Shown one piece after another: positions 15,938 through 26,504 of a DNA stretch of 60,832 bases. Numbering within the stretch: position 1 is the first letter of the stretch; each line of letters starts with the position of its first letter. The stretch comes from Actinomycetota bacterium. GTDB taxonomy: Bacteria; Actinomycetota; Actinomycetes; Streptosporangiales; Streptosporangiaceae. The position numbers and the translations under genes are program-made. Below the pieces are notes generated by a model, which was given only the letters and a program-made list of their open reading frames with translations, had not been told where the DNA came from and did no database searches. Location of the stretch: the NCBI GenBank assembly GCA_003242605.1, contig QGUZ01000002.1, positions 1 through 60,832 of the forward strand. The letters run 5' to 3'.

Positions 15938-18786
15938 GGGTCCTCCTTGTAACCATCGACACCGGGCATGCCGCCCGGATGGGCCTGTTCCTGGTTGCGC
16001 AGCCCGCGGGCCGCAGCGCGACCCTGCCGGACCCCCTGCTGGAATCCGGCGAGCCGGTCGCGCACGCCCTCGGGTGACAGGGCCGGCGCCGGGTACCGCC
16101 GGGATGTGGCGTCCGTGCCCACCGATCCGGGGACGAGGTTCGCCCTCGGCACGCGCTTGGGCAGCCCGGCGTCGGTCACGCCGTCCGCCACCGGGTTGCC
16201 GATCGCCTGCGCCGCGCGCCAGCCGGCGTCGGCGGGTGACGACCACCCTCCGGCGCGGCGGGCGGCGCGTCCGCCCTCCTCCCCTTGAACCACGACGATC
16301 TCCTCCTCCGCTGATGCGCCGCCCGCCGGGGCGGGACGGCCGGCACGCCTGAACCACTCGGACTCGACCGAGGCGAAGATCGGGAGATACTCCGCACCGC
16401 CGGCCGGGGTGGCTCGCTCGGCCGCCGGCGGGACACCGGTCCCGGCGCCCGCGGGCGACCGCGGTTTCCACGGGTCCCAGGGCTCCTGCCGCCGCTGGGG
16501 GTCCCGGAGGTCTTCGTCCCTGGCGAGGGCCGCCGCCGGGAATGCGGCGCGCCCGGCGCCGCTCGCGGTGTCGCCGCCGGTGGCGCTCCCGGGCGGGGGC
16601 AGGCTGCCCGGCCAGGGGGTGTCGACGGGGGCCGCCGTATGGACGTCGGGCCCGGACGGCCGGCCTCCGTCGCCGTGGGCGTCCGCCCGCGGAACGGTCC
16701 CGCCGTGGGCGCCCGTTCCGTACGGTGCGCCGAAGAGGCCGGCGCCCGGCGGGTTTCCGGCGGGGAGCGCCACACCGGACGCGGGTCCGGCCGAGAGCCC
16801 CATGCCGGACGCAGGTCCGGCCGAGAGCCCCATGCCGGACGCAGGTCCGGCCGAGAGCAGGGCGTCGGGCAGCAGCACCATCGCGCCGACGCCGCCCTCC
16901 TCGCGCCGCCGGAGCCGCACCTGGATGCCGTGCCGCCGGGCCAGGCGGCCGGCGGCGGCGAGGCCGAGGTGCCGCGGCACGGCGCCGTCCGCCTCAGGGG
17001 CGGCGGCGAGCGCGGCGTTCGCCGCGGCGAGCTCCTCGTCGGTCATCCCGGGGCCGTGGTCGCTCACCGACAGCAGCACGCCGCCGCTCTCCCCCGCGCT
17101 GGAGGTCACGATGACCGGGGTCGCGCCCGCGGCGAGGGCGCTTTCGGCCAGCTCGGCGAGGAGGTGGGTCACGTCCCGGACGGCCTCGCCCGCCACGACG
17201 GGGTCGTGCCGCACGTGCACGATCACGCGCTCGCCGTCGGCCACCTGGGCGAGCGCGGCGCGCACCACCTGGGTCAGCGGGGCCGGGCGGCCGGTCGGGG
17301 CCGGCGGCTCCTGGCCGGTGGCGAGCAGCAGGTTCTCGCCGGTGCGCCGCATGCGGTCGGCGAGGCGGCCGAGCCGTACCAGGGCGCCGAGCCGCCGCTC
17401 GTCGTACTCGCCCCGCTCCAGCTCGGCGAGGAGCAGGCGCTGGTGCTCGGCCGTCTCCGCGGCGCGGCGGGACAGGTCGCCGAGCAGCGCGGCGACGTCG
17501 CCGCGGAGCCGCTCCTGCTCGGCGGCGAGCCGTGCCGTCTCCCGGTGCAGCTCGTCGAAGGCCCGCGCGAGCTCGCCGATCTCGCCGCCGTCCGCCGAGT
17601 CCGGGGACGCGGGCTCGGGCGCGGCGGTGCCCGGCCGGTCGCCGGTGGCCCCCACGGCCGCGGCGTGCAGCCGCCGCAGCGGGCGGGCGAGGGAGGCGGC
17701 GACGAGGCCGGTGATCAGCAGCGCCAGCGCGAGCAGCAGCGCGCAGCCGCCGCCGGCGACGAGGGCGCGGGTGCGCGCCCGGTCGCGCAGGTCGGCGGCC
17801 CGGCCGGCGAGGTCGCCGGCGAGGTCGCGTTCCACCGTGCGGAGCTGCTCGAGCACGGCGGTGGCGTTCTCGTACCAGTGGCGGGCGTCGTCGCCGCCGT
17901 CGGGGGCGATCTCGTCCAGGTCGCGGCCGTCCGCGCTGACCAGGCCGCGGATCCGGTCGGTCTCGGCCACCCGCTCGCCACCGACCGCCCGGTGGTACCG
18001 GGCCAGGGTGGCGGCGCTCGCCTCGCTCTGGAACAGGGCCGTCTCGGCCAGCTCCCGCTCCCGGGCGACGAGGAACGCCGACTTCGCCTCGGCGTCGAAC
18101 CGGTCCGCCGCCACGGCGACGAGGAGGCCGCCGATCTGCCGGGAGAGCTCCTCCTTGGCGCGGCTCAGCGCACCGAGCGCGACGGCGTCCCCGCCGAGGT
18201 CGGCGTCGCCGTACCGGCCGAGCTCGTCGGCGAGCGCGAGGAACGCGTCGACCACGGGGCGGTAGCCGTCGAGGGCGATGCGCGGCTCAGCGCCGTCGCG
18301 GAAGGCCTCGGCCCGCAGGGTCTCGATGCCCGCCAGGCGTTCCCGCACCGCCTTCGCCTTGCGGCCGAGCCGCGGGTCACCGCCGGCCTCGAGGGGCGCG
18401 AGCAGGGCCGTGACCCGCCGTGCCGCGGCGTCCACCCGGGCGCGCTGCTCCGCGACGCGCTCCCGCCGGGCGGAGGTGGGGTCGGCGAGGTACCAGGCGG
18501 TGAGGGTGCGCTCGGCACCGGTCTCGTGCGCGAGCGTGCCGAGCCGTTCGGTGAGAGCGGCGATCTCGGCGAGCCGCCGCTGGTCGGCCCACGCGGTGAC
18601 CGCGCCGACCGGCTGCACCACGGCGACGAGCACCGCCACCACCGTGGGCAGCAGGATCAGGGTGGCCAGCCGGGTACCGACCCGCCTGCCGCGCAGGCGA
18701 CGACGACCGCCGGTGCCCGCACCGCGCGGCACCCGCGAGGCATCGCTCGCGGAGCCGCGGCCACCCTGGGGGTCGGTCTTCCTCAC
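15934..18786 (-). CDS. cvnA: Conservon sensor CvnA (locus 2), degenerate kinase core
   Basis: A 950-residue paralogue of the locus-1 CvnA: membrane helix, NIT-type sensor, second membrane helix (VAGGGCALLLALALLITGLVA), HAMP, dimerisation region, HATPase domain and a Pro/Gly-rich tail with a 10-residue repeat. The motif LDHLATRMRR of locus 1 reads LGRLADRMRR here (Arg474 replaces His497). The N-box ELIENAISF reads ELAESALAA (Ser549 replaces Asn572). Both sites keep the same 75-residue spacing, so the alignment is firm. DHGPGM and GLAAAG remain. It probably cannot autophosphorylate and may act as a pseudokinase scaffold. The start was chosen for GAGAGG upstream and similarity to locus 1. Confidence 0.88.
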   Translation of the reverse strand: MRKTDPQGGRGSASDASRVPRGAGTGGRRRLRGRRVGTRLATLILLPTVVAVLVAVVQPVGAVTAWADQRRLAEIAALTERLGTLAHETGAERTLTAWYLADPTSARRERVAEQRARVDAAARRVTALLAPLEAGGDPRLGRKAKAVRERLAGIETLRAEAFRDGAEPRIALDGYRPVVDAFLALADELGRYGDADLGGDAVALGALSRAKEELSRQIGGLLVAVAADRFDAEAKSAFLVARERELAETALFQSEASAATLARYHRAVGGERVAETDRIRGLVSADGRDLDEIAPDGGDDARHWYENATAVLEQLRTVERDLAGDLAGRAADLRDRARTRALVAGGGCALLLALALLITGLVAASLARPLRRLHAAAVGATGDRPGTAAPEPASPDSADGGEIGELARAFDELHRETARLAAEQERLRGDVAALLGDLSRRAAETAEHQRLLLAELERGEYDERRLGALVRLGRLADRMRRTGENLLLATGQEPPAPTGRPAPLTQVVRAALAQVADGERVIVHVRHDPVVAGEAVRDVTHLLAELAESALAAGATPVIVTSSAGESGGVLLSVSDHGPGMTDEELAAANAALAAAPEADGAVPRHLGLAAAGRLARRHGIQVRLRRREEGGVGAMVLLPDALLSAGPASGMGLSAGPASGMGLSAGPASGVALPAGNPPGAGLFGAPYGTGAHGGTVPRADAHGDGGRPSGPDVHTAAPVDTPWPGSLPPPGSATGGDTASGAGRAAFPAAALARDEDLRDPQRRQEPWDPWKPRSPAGAGTGVPPAAERATPAGGAEYLPIFASVESEWFRRAGRPAPAGGASAEEEIVVVQGEEGGRAARRAGGWSSPADAGWRAAQAIGNPVADGVTDAGLPKRVPRANLVPGSVGTDATSRRYPAPALSPEGVRDRLAGFQQGVRQGRAAARGLRNQEQAHPGGMPGVDGYKEDP
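16771..16860. repeat. Three tandem 30-bp repeats inside cvnA (locus 2)
   Basis: Units at 16771-16800, 16801-16830 and 16831-16860 differ at only a few positions. They keep the reading frame and encode a 10-residue repeat of the type SAGPASGMGL in the low-complexity tail after the HATPase domain. Confidence 0.9.
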
Positions 18787-19080
18787 TGGCTGTCGCACCC
18801 TCTCGCCGGGCCCGACGCACGCCCGGCCGTGTCGCTTGCGCGGTCACTCGCGAGACGTACGGGACGTCCGTGACGTGATGCAGGCGAGGGTAATTGGAAC
18901 ACACCCCCGCCAGATCGGCCAACCGAGCTTGGCGCCGACAACGACACCAAAGCGGGCATACTGCCAAATTTCACATCGGCACCCTACATGTTGGGCCGAC
19001 CCAGCCGCCCCATGCATGACCTACTCGTAACCGGGCGCTTGCCGGACGGCGATCCTGCGGCGATCCGGCCGCTTGCCAGG

Positions 19081-20283
19081 TCAGCCCTCGGCCACCCGTA
19101 CGGCGAGCCGGGCGTACTTGGCCGCGTCCTCGCCCAGGTCCACCAGCGGCTCGTGGCGCAGCAGGTCGGCCGGGCTCATGCGGAGCTGCGGCCGGTCGGC
19201 GCCCCGCGCCAGGGCCCGCTCCATCGCGGGCCGGTTCGGCACCTTGTAGCCGGTGTGCAGCGGCACCCGGGCGTGCACCTCCGGGGTGAGCACGTGGTCG
19301 ATGAACGCGTGCGCGGCCTCCGGGTCGCGGGACCCGCGCGGGATCACCATCGTCTCGGTCCACAGGTCGCCGCCCTCCCGCGGCACCGCGAACCGGATGC
19401 GCGGCTCGCCGGTCGGGCACGCCCCGTCCCGGGTCTGGGCGAGCACCGCCTCGCCGCGCAGCAGGCGCTCGCCCGCGGTGAGGTCGTCGTAGGCGAGCAG
19501 GGTGCGCTTCGCCGCGAGCAGCCTGCGGGCGGCCGCGGCGAGCCCCGCCTCGTCGGCCGTGTTGATCGAGTAGCCGAGCGCCTTGAGCGCCGGGAGGGCG
19601 AGCGCGCGGTCGCCGGTCATCATCGTCACCCGGCCGCGCGCCCACCGCGGCGGGTCGAGCAGGTCGGTCCAGCTCGTGGGCGGGCGCCGCACCAGATCCG
19701 CGCGGTAGCAGATGCCGGTCGTCCCCCAGGCGTACGGGACCGAGAAGCGGTTGCCCCGGTCGTGGGGCAGCCGGGCGGCCTCGGGGTGCAGGTTGGCGAG
19801 GTTCGGGATCAGCTCGGGGCGCAGCGGCTCCAGCAGCCCGGCCCGGCCGAGCGCCTGGGCGTGGTGGCCGGGGACGACGGCCACGTCGACGCCGTCCGCG
19901 CCCGCGTCGCCGGCGGTGGCCGTCGCGGCGGCGGCGCGGGCGATCCGGGCGGCCACGTCCGCGCCGCGGTCGTGGCCGCGCAGCCGTAGCTCGACGCCGA
20001 GCGCGGCGGAGGCGGTGCGCGCCAGGTCCGGCGGCGTGAGGCCGTGCCGGATGGCCACCGACAGCCGCCGGGCGCGCTCCGGCTCACCGGCGCCTGGGCG
20101 GTCCACCCCCGGTACGGCGCCGCCGCGGCCCGGGACGCACGCGGTGAGGACGAGGGCGAGACCGGCCGCGGCGCAGGCCGCGGCCCGGGCGCGGTCGTGC
20201 CGCGCGCTCGGCGGGGCGGGAGGACGCACGTATATATGGCGTACCCGATCTCGCCGGGGCGCGCGCCCGGTTTCCGGCGCCAC
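19081..20283 (-). CDS. Extracellular solute-binding lipoprotein, PotD/polyamine-type
   Basis: Substrate-binding protein of an ABC importer of the spermidine/putrescine type. A signal peptide ends in the lipobox LTAC, so it should be lipid-anchored outside the membrane. The mature part has PYAWGTTGICYR, SWTDLLDPPRWARGRVTMM, LKALGYSINT, LLAYDD and FAVPREGG with ETMVIPRGSRDPEAAHAFIDHVL, all typical of PotD relatives. The start is uncertain: GTG at 20281-20283, or GTG at 20227-20229, which gives a better-sized signal peptide. No permease or ATPase gene is adjacent. It lies between two conservon loci, 21 bases after a cvnD stop, so it may be co-transcribed with it. Confidence 0.8.
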   Translation of the reverse strand: MAPETGRAPRRDRVRHIYVRPPAPPSARHDRARAAACAAAGLALVLTACVPGRGGAVPGVDRPGAGEPERARRLSVAIRHGLTPPDLARTASAALGVELRLRGHDRGADVAARIARAAAATATAGDAGADGVDVAVVPGHHAQALGRAGLLEPLRPELIPNLANLHPEAARLPHDRGNRFSVPYAWGTTGICYRADLVRRPPTSWTDLLDPPRWARGRVTMMTGDRALALPALKALGYSINTADEAGLAAAARRLLAAKRTLLAYDDLTAGERLLRGEAVLAQTRDGACPTGEPRIRFAVPREGGDLWTETMVIPRGSRDPEAAHAFIDHVLTPEVHARVPLHTGYKVPNRPAMERALARGADRPQLRMSPADLLRHEPLVDLGEDAAKYARLAVRVAEG

Positions 20284-20304
20284 CCCGCCGGGCGGGGCGG
20301 ACGG

Positions 20305-20901
20305 TCAGTACCGGGTGCGCACCGCGAGCGCGTGCTCCACCAGCGCGATCAGGGTCGCCTTCACGGCCTCGCGGTTGCGGGCGTCGGTGCGCACGATGGG
20401 CACGTACGGGGCGAGGGTGAGCGCCTCGCGCACCTCCTCCTCGCCGTGCGGGAACTGGCCGTCCCAGCCGTTGATCGCGACGATGAACGGGAGCCGCGCC
20501 TCCTCGAAGTAGTCGATCGCCGGGAAGCAGTCGGCGAGGCGGCGGGTGTCGACCAGCACCACGGCCCCGATGGCGCCGCGCACCAGGTCGTCCCACATGA
20601 ACCAGAACCGGTGCTGACCGGGCGTGCCGAACAGGTAGAGGATCAGGTCCCGGTCGAGCGACACCCGCCCGAAGTCCATCGCGACCGTGGTGGTCGTCTT
20701 GTTCGGCGTCAGCGCCAGGTCGTCGATCCCGACGCTGGCGTCGGTCATCACCGCCTCGGTCGTCAGCGGGAGGATTTCCGACACCGCGCCGACGAACGTC
20801 GTCTTGCCCACGCCGAAGCCCCCGGCCACGACGATCTTCGTCGAGGTGAGGGCGGGTGCTGCGCCCTGCCGGCCGTAAGGGCCGGAGCCTCCGAAGTCCA
20901 C
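20305..20901 (-). CDS. cvnD: Conservon GTPase CvnD (locus 3)
   Basis: A 198-residue CvnD paralogue from GTG at 20899-20901 (VDFGGSGPYGRQG). The G1 loop GGFGVGKTTFVG, TTTTVAMDFG, FGTPGQHRFWFMWDD and INGWDG are intact, and it ends normally after EHALAVRTRY. It looks functional, although the upstream cvnC is destroyed and no cvnA is present. The 20-base overlap with the cvnC relic is preserved. Confidence 0.9.
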   Translation of the reverse strand: MDFGGSGPYGRQGAAPALTSTKIVVAGGFGVGKTTFVGAVSEILPLTTEAVMTDASVGIDDLALTPNKTTTTVAMDFGRVSLDRDLILYLFGTPGQHRFWFMWDDLVRGAIGAVVLVDTRRLADCFPAIDYFEEARLPFIVAINGWDGQFPHGEEEVREALTLAPYVPIVRTDARNREAVKATLIALVEHALAVRTRY

Positions 20902-21194
20902 TGCATACCCTTTCGAGCAGAACGAGCGACGGCCGCCCGCCGACCGGACGGAACCCGGGGCGGCGCGGAGTTCCATGACGGGATCCGGCGCTGCGGTCGG
21001 CGCGGGATCCGCGACGGAGATCTCAGCCACAGAGCGCACCGGACGACACCGCCCGCCGGCCCGCCCCGGCGGCCCGGCATGGGCCCGCGCGGGTCCGTGG
21101 TCGGCGCGGACGGATCATCGGTGACGACGGCCGCGGACGAGACGAGCGTCTCCACCGCATGATCGTATCGCGGGCCGGATCGGCGGCCGGTAAC
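20882..21194 (-). pseudogene. Relic of conservon cvnC (locus 3), frame-broken
   Basis: Three pieces of a DUF742 CvnC protein survive in three different reading frames. They are an N-terminal block RSGPRYDHAVETLVSSAAVV (about 21114-21194), compare RTAPRTNLALEALVSSATV in locus 1; a middle piece VRSVAEIS (21016-21039); and the C-terminal LLERVCSGLRRL (from 20920), running into the cvnD start. The helix region between the last two pieces is missing or scrambled and the stop codon is gone. At least two frameshifts and a loss of internal sequence are needed. Confidence 0.85.
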
Positions 21195-21273
21195 GACGAG
21201 GCAACCGATCGGCGACGCCCCGGCGCCGCCGGGCCCGCCCACCGGGTGGCGGCGGACCGTCATCCGGTCCGGC

Positions 21274-21696
21274 TCACCGGGTCCGCGCCGCGCGCAGCTC
21301 CGCGCGCAGGGCGGGGGTGAGCGCCTTGCCCGCCCGGTCGCTCAGCAGCGTCATGTTGTAGGCGACCAGCCCCAGATCGCAGCTGCGGGACGCGAGCACG
21401 GCGAGGCAGGACCCGTCGGCGATCGCGGTGAGCAGCAGCAGGCCGGCCTCCATCTCCACGACGGTCTGCCGGACCGGCCCGCCGTCGAACACCTGGGCCG
21501 CGCCGCCGGTGAGGGCCTGCAGGCCGGCGGCGACCGCGGCGAGCTGGTCGGCCCGGTCGGCGGGGAACCCGTCCGAGCCCGCGAGCGGCAGCCCGTCCGA
21601 GGAGACCACGATCGCGTGGGCGACCCCGGGCGTCTCCCGGACGAACTCGGTGACGAGCCAGTCGAACCGGCGGGCCGCCGTGCTCAGTCCGGTCAT
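21274..21696 (-). CDS. cvnB: Conservon roadblock/LC7 protein CvnB (locus 3)
   Basis: A 140-residue roadblock/LC7 protein from ATG at 21694-21696, with GGGAGGGG about 6 bases upstream. It aligns over its length with the other two copies: FDWLVTEFVRETPGVAHAIVV, DRADQLAAVAAGLQAL, QTVVEMEAGLLL and LSDRAGKALTPALRAEL. It is the most divergent of the three. No cvnA lies upstream: the preceding gene is glnD, about 300 bases away. Confidence 0.9.
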   Translation of the reverse strand: MTGLSTAARRFDWLVTEFVRETPGVAHAIVVSSDGLPLAGSDGFPADRADQLAAVAAGLQALTGGAAQVFDGGPVRQTVVEMEAGLLLLTAIADGSCLAVLASRSCDLGLVAYNMTLLSDRAGKALTPALRAELRAARTR

Positions 21697-21993
21697 CGAT
21701 CCCCTCCCGCGGATGCCGGCCGCCGGGCATCGGGGGGATGCGCCGGTACGGCGAGCCACCGCCGCCCGGCCGGTACGGCCGGCGCCGGGTGCGAAGGCCT
21801 GGCGGTCATCTGTCTCACCTCGGATCTTGAGGACGCGTGGTCCGGGCCGGCGCGCGGGCGGCGCGGCGGGCACGCCGAAACCCCGGCGGGCCGGCGCACG
21901 GGCCACCGATGCTAGGCGGGAAACCCGCTCCCGGACCGGCCTATTACCAACGGGCATGAAACGGGCGGATCCGCCGGGGCCGGGCGCGCCGCG

Positions 21994-24321
21994 TCAGCGC
22001 AGCGCGGCGAGCACCCGCTCCCGCACCAGCGCCCGCTGGGCCTCGTCGGTGATCGGCCGCCCCGCCCGGTCCACCACATAGAAGACGTCGACCGCCTCGG
22101 CGCCGAGGGTCTCCACCCGGGCCGCCCGCACGTCGAGGGCGCACTCGCCGAACGCCCGGCCGATCCGCCACAGCAGCCCCGGCCGGTCGTGCGCGCGCAC
22201 CTCGATCACGGTGGCGGTGCTGGACGCGTCGTCGACGATGGTCACCCGCGGCGGCGCCACCGGCACCCGGGGCGGGCGCAGCGACCGGGTCCGGCGGGCG
22301 AGCCGCTGCTCGATGTCGAGCCGCCCGGCGAGCACGAGCCGCAGGTCGGCCTCGAGCGTCGCCGGGTCCGGCGGCGAGCCGTACTCGGGCACCACGGAGA
22401 ACTCGATCACCGCGGTGGATCCGGCCGAGGCGGCCGACGCGGAGCGCACCACGAGCCGGTGCGCGGCGAGCACCCCGGCCGCGCGCCACAGCAGCCCGGG
22501 CCGGTCCGGCGCGACCACGGTGACCGACCCGCCGACCACGCGCACCGCGCCGCCGCCGTGCCGGGCGAGCGCCGCCTGCTCCGGGGAGAGCGTGGGCGCG
22601 GGCGGCGGCGGGGTGCCGGAGAGCACCGAGCGGACCCGGCGCACCAGGTCGGCGACGAGCCCGGCCTTCCACGAGTTCCACGCGGCCGGCCCGGTGGCGT
22701 GTCCGTCGGCGACGGCGAGCGCGGCGAGCAGCTCGAGCACCTCGCGGGAGCCGACCGCCTCGGCGACCCGCTGGATCGTCACCGGGTCGTCGAGGTCGCG
22801 GCGGGTCGCGGTCTCCGGCAGCAGCAGGTGGTGGCGGACCACGGTGGCGAGCACGTCGACGTCGGCGGGCGGCAGCCCCATGCGGGCGCCGATGTCCCGG
22901 GCGACGATCTCGCCGGTGACCGAGTGGTCGCCCGGCCAGCCCTTGCCGATGTCGTGCAGCAGCGCCGCGATGAGCAGCAGGTCGGGCCGGGAGACCTCGC
23001 GGGTGAACGACGCCGCGCCCGCCGCGGTCTCGATCAGGTGCCGGTCCACGGTGTAGCGGTGCACCGGATTGCGCTGCGGGCGGTGCCGTACCCGCTCCCA
23101 GTCGGGGATGAGCCGGACGATGATGCCGGCCTGGTCGAGCTCCTCCCACACCGGCACCGCGGCGCGCCCGGCGCCGAGCAGCGCGACGAGCGCGTCCCGG
23201 GCCTCGGTGGGCCACGGCACCGGCATCGGCGGCGACTGCGCGGCGAGCGTGGCGACCGCGGCAGGGCTGAGCGGCAGCCCGGCCTCGGCGGCCGCGGCGG
23301 CGGCCCGCAGCACGAGCACCGGGTCGTGGCGCGGGTTGACCCCGCGGGCGAGCACGACCTCGCCGCCGTGCTCCACCACGCCGTCGGCGAGCGGGCGGCG
23401 CCCGCGCGGGGCGGGACCGTTGAGCAGCCGGTCCACGGTGCGCCAGGTGCCGTCGAGGGCGTGCGCGATGGTACGGCCGGCCTCGGCGACCCGGCGCATC
23501 AGCGCCTCGGCGTCGAGCAGGCCGAGCGCGGCGGCGACCGCGTCCTGCTCCTGGAGCACCAGCCGGTCGCTGCCGCGCGCGGTGACCAGGTGAAGCGCGT
23601 GCCGGATGTCGAGGAGCAGCTCGTAGGCCTCGCGCACCCGCGGCCCGGGCGCGGAGGCGACCCACGCGGCGGCGACCGCCTGCATCGCCTGCACGTCGCG
23701 CAGCCCGCCGCGGGAGTCCATCAGGTCGGGTTCGAGGAGGAACGCCAGCTCGCCGCCGGCCTCGGCGCGCTTGTCCGCGGCCTCGCGCAGCTCGGCGAGC
23801 CGGTTGCGGGCGTCGGCCCGCCACTCGGCGAGCACCACCTCGCGCACCGCGCGGGTGAGCTCGGGGTCCCCGGCGATGTGCCGGGCCTGGATGAGGCCGA
23901 GCACCGCCTTGAGGTCCTCGCGGGCCACCTTGGCGGCCTCGTCCGGGGTGCGCACCGAGTGGTCGAGGCCCACCCCCGAGTCCCAGATCGGATACCAGAT
24001 GCGATCGGCGATGCGGCCGATGTCGTCCCGCCCGTCGTGGAGCAGGACGAGGTCGAGGTCGCTGCCCGGGGCGAGCTCGCCCCGCCCCAGGCTGCCGACG
24101 GCGACGAGCGCGACGCCGCCGCCCGCGTGGGCGGCCGCGCCGCGCTCGTCGAAGCGGTCCGGCGCGCCCCTGCCGGGCGCCACGCCCCGGCCCTCCCGAC
24201 CGTACGGCCGCGCGGTCGCGGCGCGGAACAGGTCGGTGAGCCAGCGGTCGATGTCCGCGGTCCGTTCCTTGCGGGCCGCGGCGTACGAGCGTGCGCGCGA
24301 CAAGGGCTCGCCTCTCCTCAT
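21994..24321 (-). CDS. glnD: [Protein-PII] uridylyltransferase GlnD
   Basis: Bifunctional nucleotidyltransferase/removing enzyme that modifies the PII protein according to nitrogen status; in actinobacteria the modification is adenylylation. The 775-residue protein has the nucleotidyltransferase motif GSLGRGELAPGSDLDL (about 76-91, Asp88 and Asp90), the GlnD-specific FLLEPDLMDSRGGLRDVQ, an HD phosphohydrolase domain with LLHDIGKGWPGDHS, and two C-terminal ACT domains with DRPGLLWR twice. It starts 4 bases after glnK. A TTG ten or so bases in, with AGGAGAGG before it, is an alternative start. Confidence 0.95.
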   Translation of the reverse strand: MRRGEPLSRARSYAAARKERTADIDRWLTDLFRAATARPYGREGRGVAPGRGAPDRFDERGAAAHAGGGVALVAVGSLGRGELAPGSDLDLVLLHDGRDDIGRIADRIWYPIWDSGVGLDHSVRTPDEAAKVAREDLKAVLGLIQARHIAGDPELTRAVREVVLAEWRADARNRLAELREAADKRAEAGGELAFLLEPDLMDSRGGLRDVQAMQAVAAAWVASAPGPRVREAYELLLDIRHALHLVTARGSDRLVLQEQDAVAAALGLLDAEALMRRVAEAGRTIAHALDGTWRTVDRLLNGPAPRGRRPLADGVVEHGGEVVLARGVNPRHDPVLVLRAAAAAAEAGLPLSPAAVATLAAQSPPMPVPWPTEARDALVALLGAGRAAVPVWEELDQAGIIVRLIPDWERVRHRPQRNPVHRYTVDRHLIETAAGAASFTREVSRPDLLLIAALLHDIGKGWPGDHSVTGEIVARDIGARMGLPPADVDVLATVVRHHLLLPETATRRDLDDPVTIQRVAEAVGSREVLELLAALAVADGHATGPAAWNSWKAGLVADLVRRVRSVLSGTPPPPAPTLSPEQAALARHGGGAVRVVGGSVTVVAPDRPGLLWRAAGVLAAHRLVVRSASAASAGSTAVIEFSVVPEYGSPPDPATLEADLRLVLAGRLDIEQRLARRTRSLRPPRVPVAPPRVTIVDDASSTATVIEVRAHDRPGLLWRIGRAFGECALDVRAARVETLGAEAVDVFYVVDRAGRPITDEAQRALVRERVLAALR

Positions 24322-24325
24322 CCGG

Positions 24326-25983
<1,658 letters not shown>

Positions 25984-26504
25984 CCGATCCGACCCTCCTC
26001 ACGTGTGGCATATGGCCGGCTATCGCGGTACCAGTGCTCTTCGCGCAGGGCGACGTTGACCGGCTGACGCACTGATAGGACCGGGCCGAACGCCGCACCC
26101 CGCCGGTACGCGACCCGCTGCCGGACGCCGTTTGCCGGACGCCGCTCGACCCGTCCGGCGACAGCGTGTTCTTCCGCCGTTTCAGCTCGTGACCTGATGT
26201 GTTTCGCAGGTGTGAAACTCACCGCACCCGTGTTTCATTTGGGTTTCCGGCGGCACGGGCCGCACCGCCGGAGTCTCCCGGCGGTGAGATCCGGCGACGG
26301 GATGCGGATCGAGCGGATGGGGAGGGCCGGACAGAGCGGGTCGGTTAAGGAGGGTCGGACGGAGGTTCGGACAGGGTGGGCCGGATGGTGAGGATCGGAG
26401 GGCCGGGCCGGACGCCGGGGCGGTGACCGGCTCGCTGGTCGGTGCGGGGCCGGTCCGGCGGGGCCGGGCGCATCCGGCGCCCGGCCGGGCTCCGCGGCGG
26501 CCGC
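25984..26504. other. Regulatory region between the sigma factor gene and amtB
   Basis: About 520 bases without a gene. It contains the GlnR-like operator described separately. The right-hand part (26250-26500) is very GC-rich and follows the sigma factor stop; I see no clear terminator. Longer frames crossing it are shadows. Confidence 0.5.
26179..26247 (-). promoter_or_regulatory. GlnR-like operator upstream of amtB
   Basis: On the amtB strand, four half-sites occur at perfect 11-base spacing: TTCAC (26212-26216), GAAAC (26201-26205), GGTCA (26190-26194) and GAAAC (26179-26183), each separated by six bases. A further pair GAAAC-n6-GAAAC lies at 26232-26247. This resembles the actinobacterial GlnR pattern GTnAC-n6-GAAAC repeated. 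GlnR is known to activate amtB-glnK-glnD in Streptomyces. No glnR gene is in this window. Confidence 0.65.

Noticed and set aside
16771-16860. CRISPR-like repeat
   Set aside because: The units are contiguous without spacers and keep the reading frame of cvnA; this is a coding tandem repeat.
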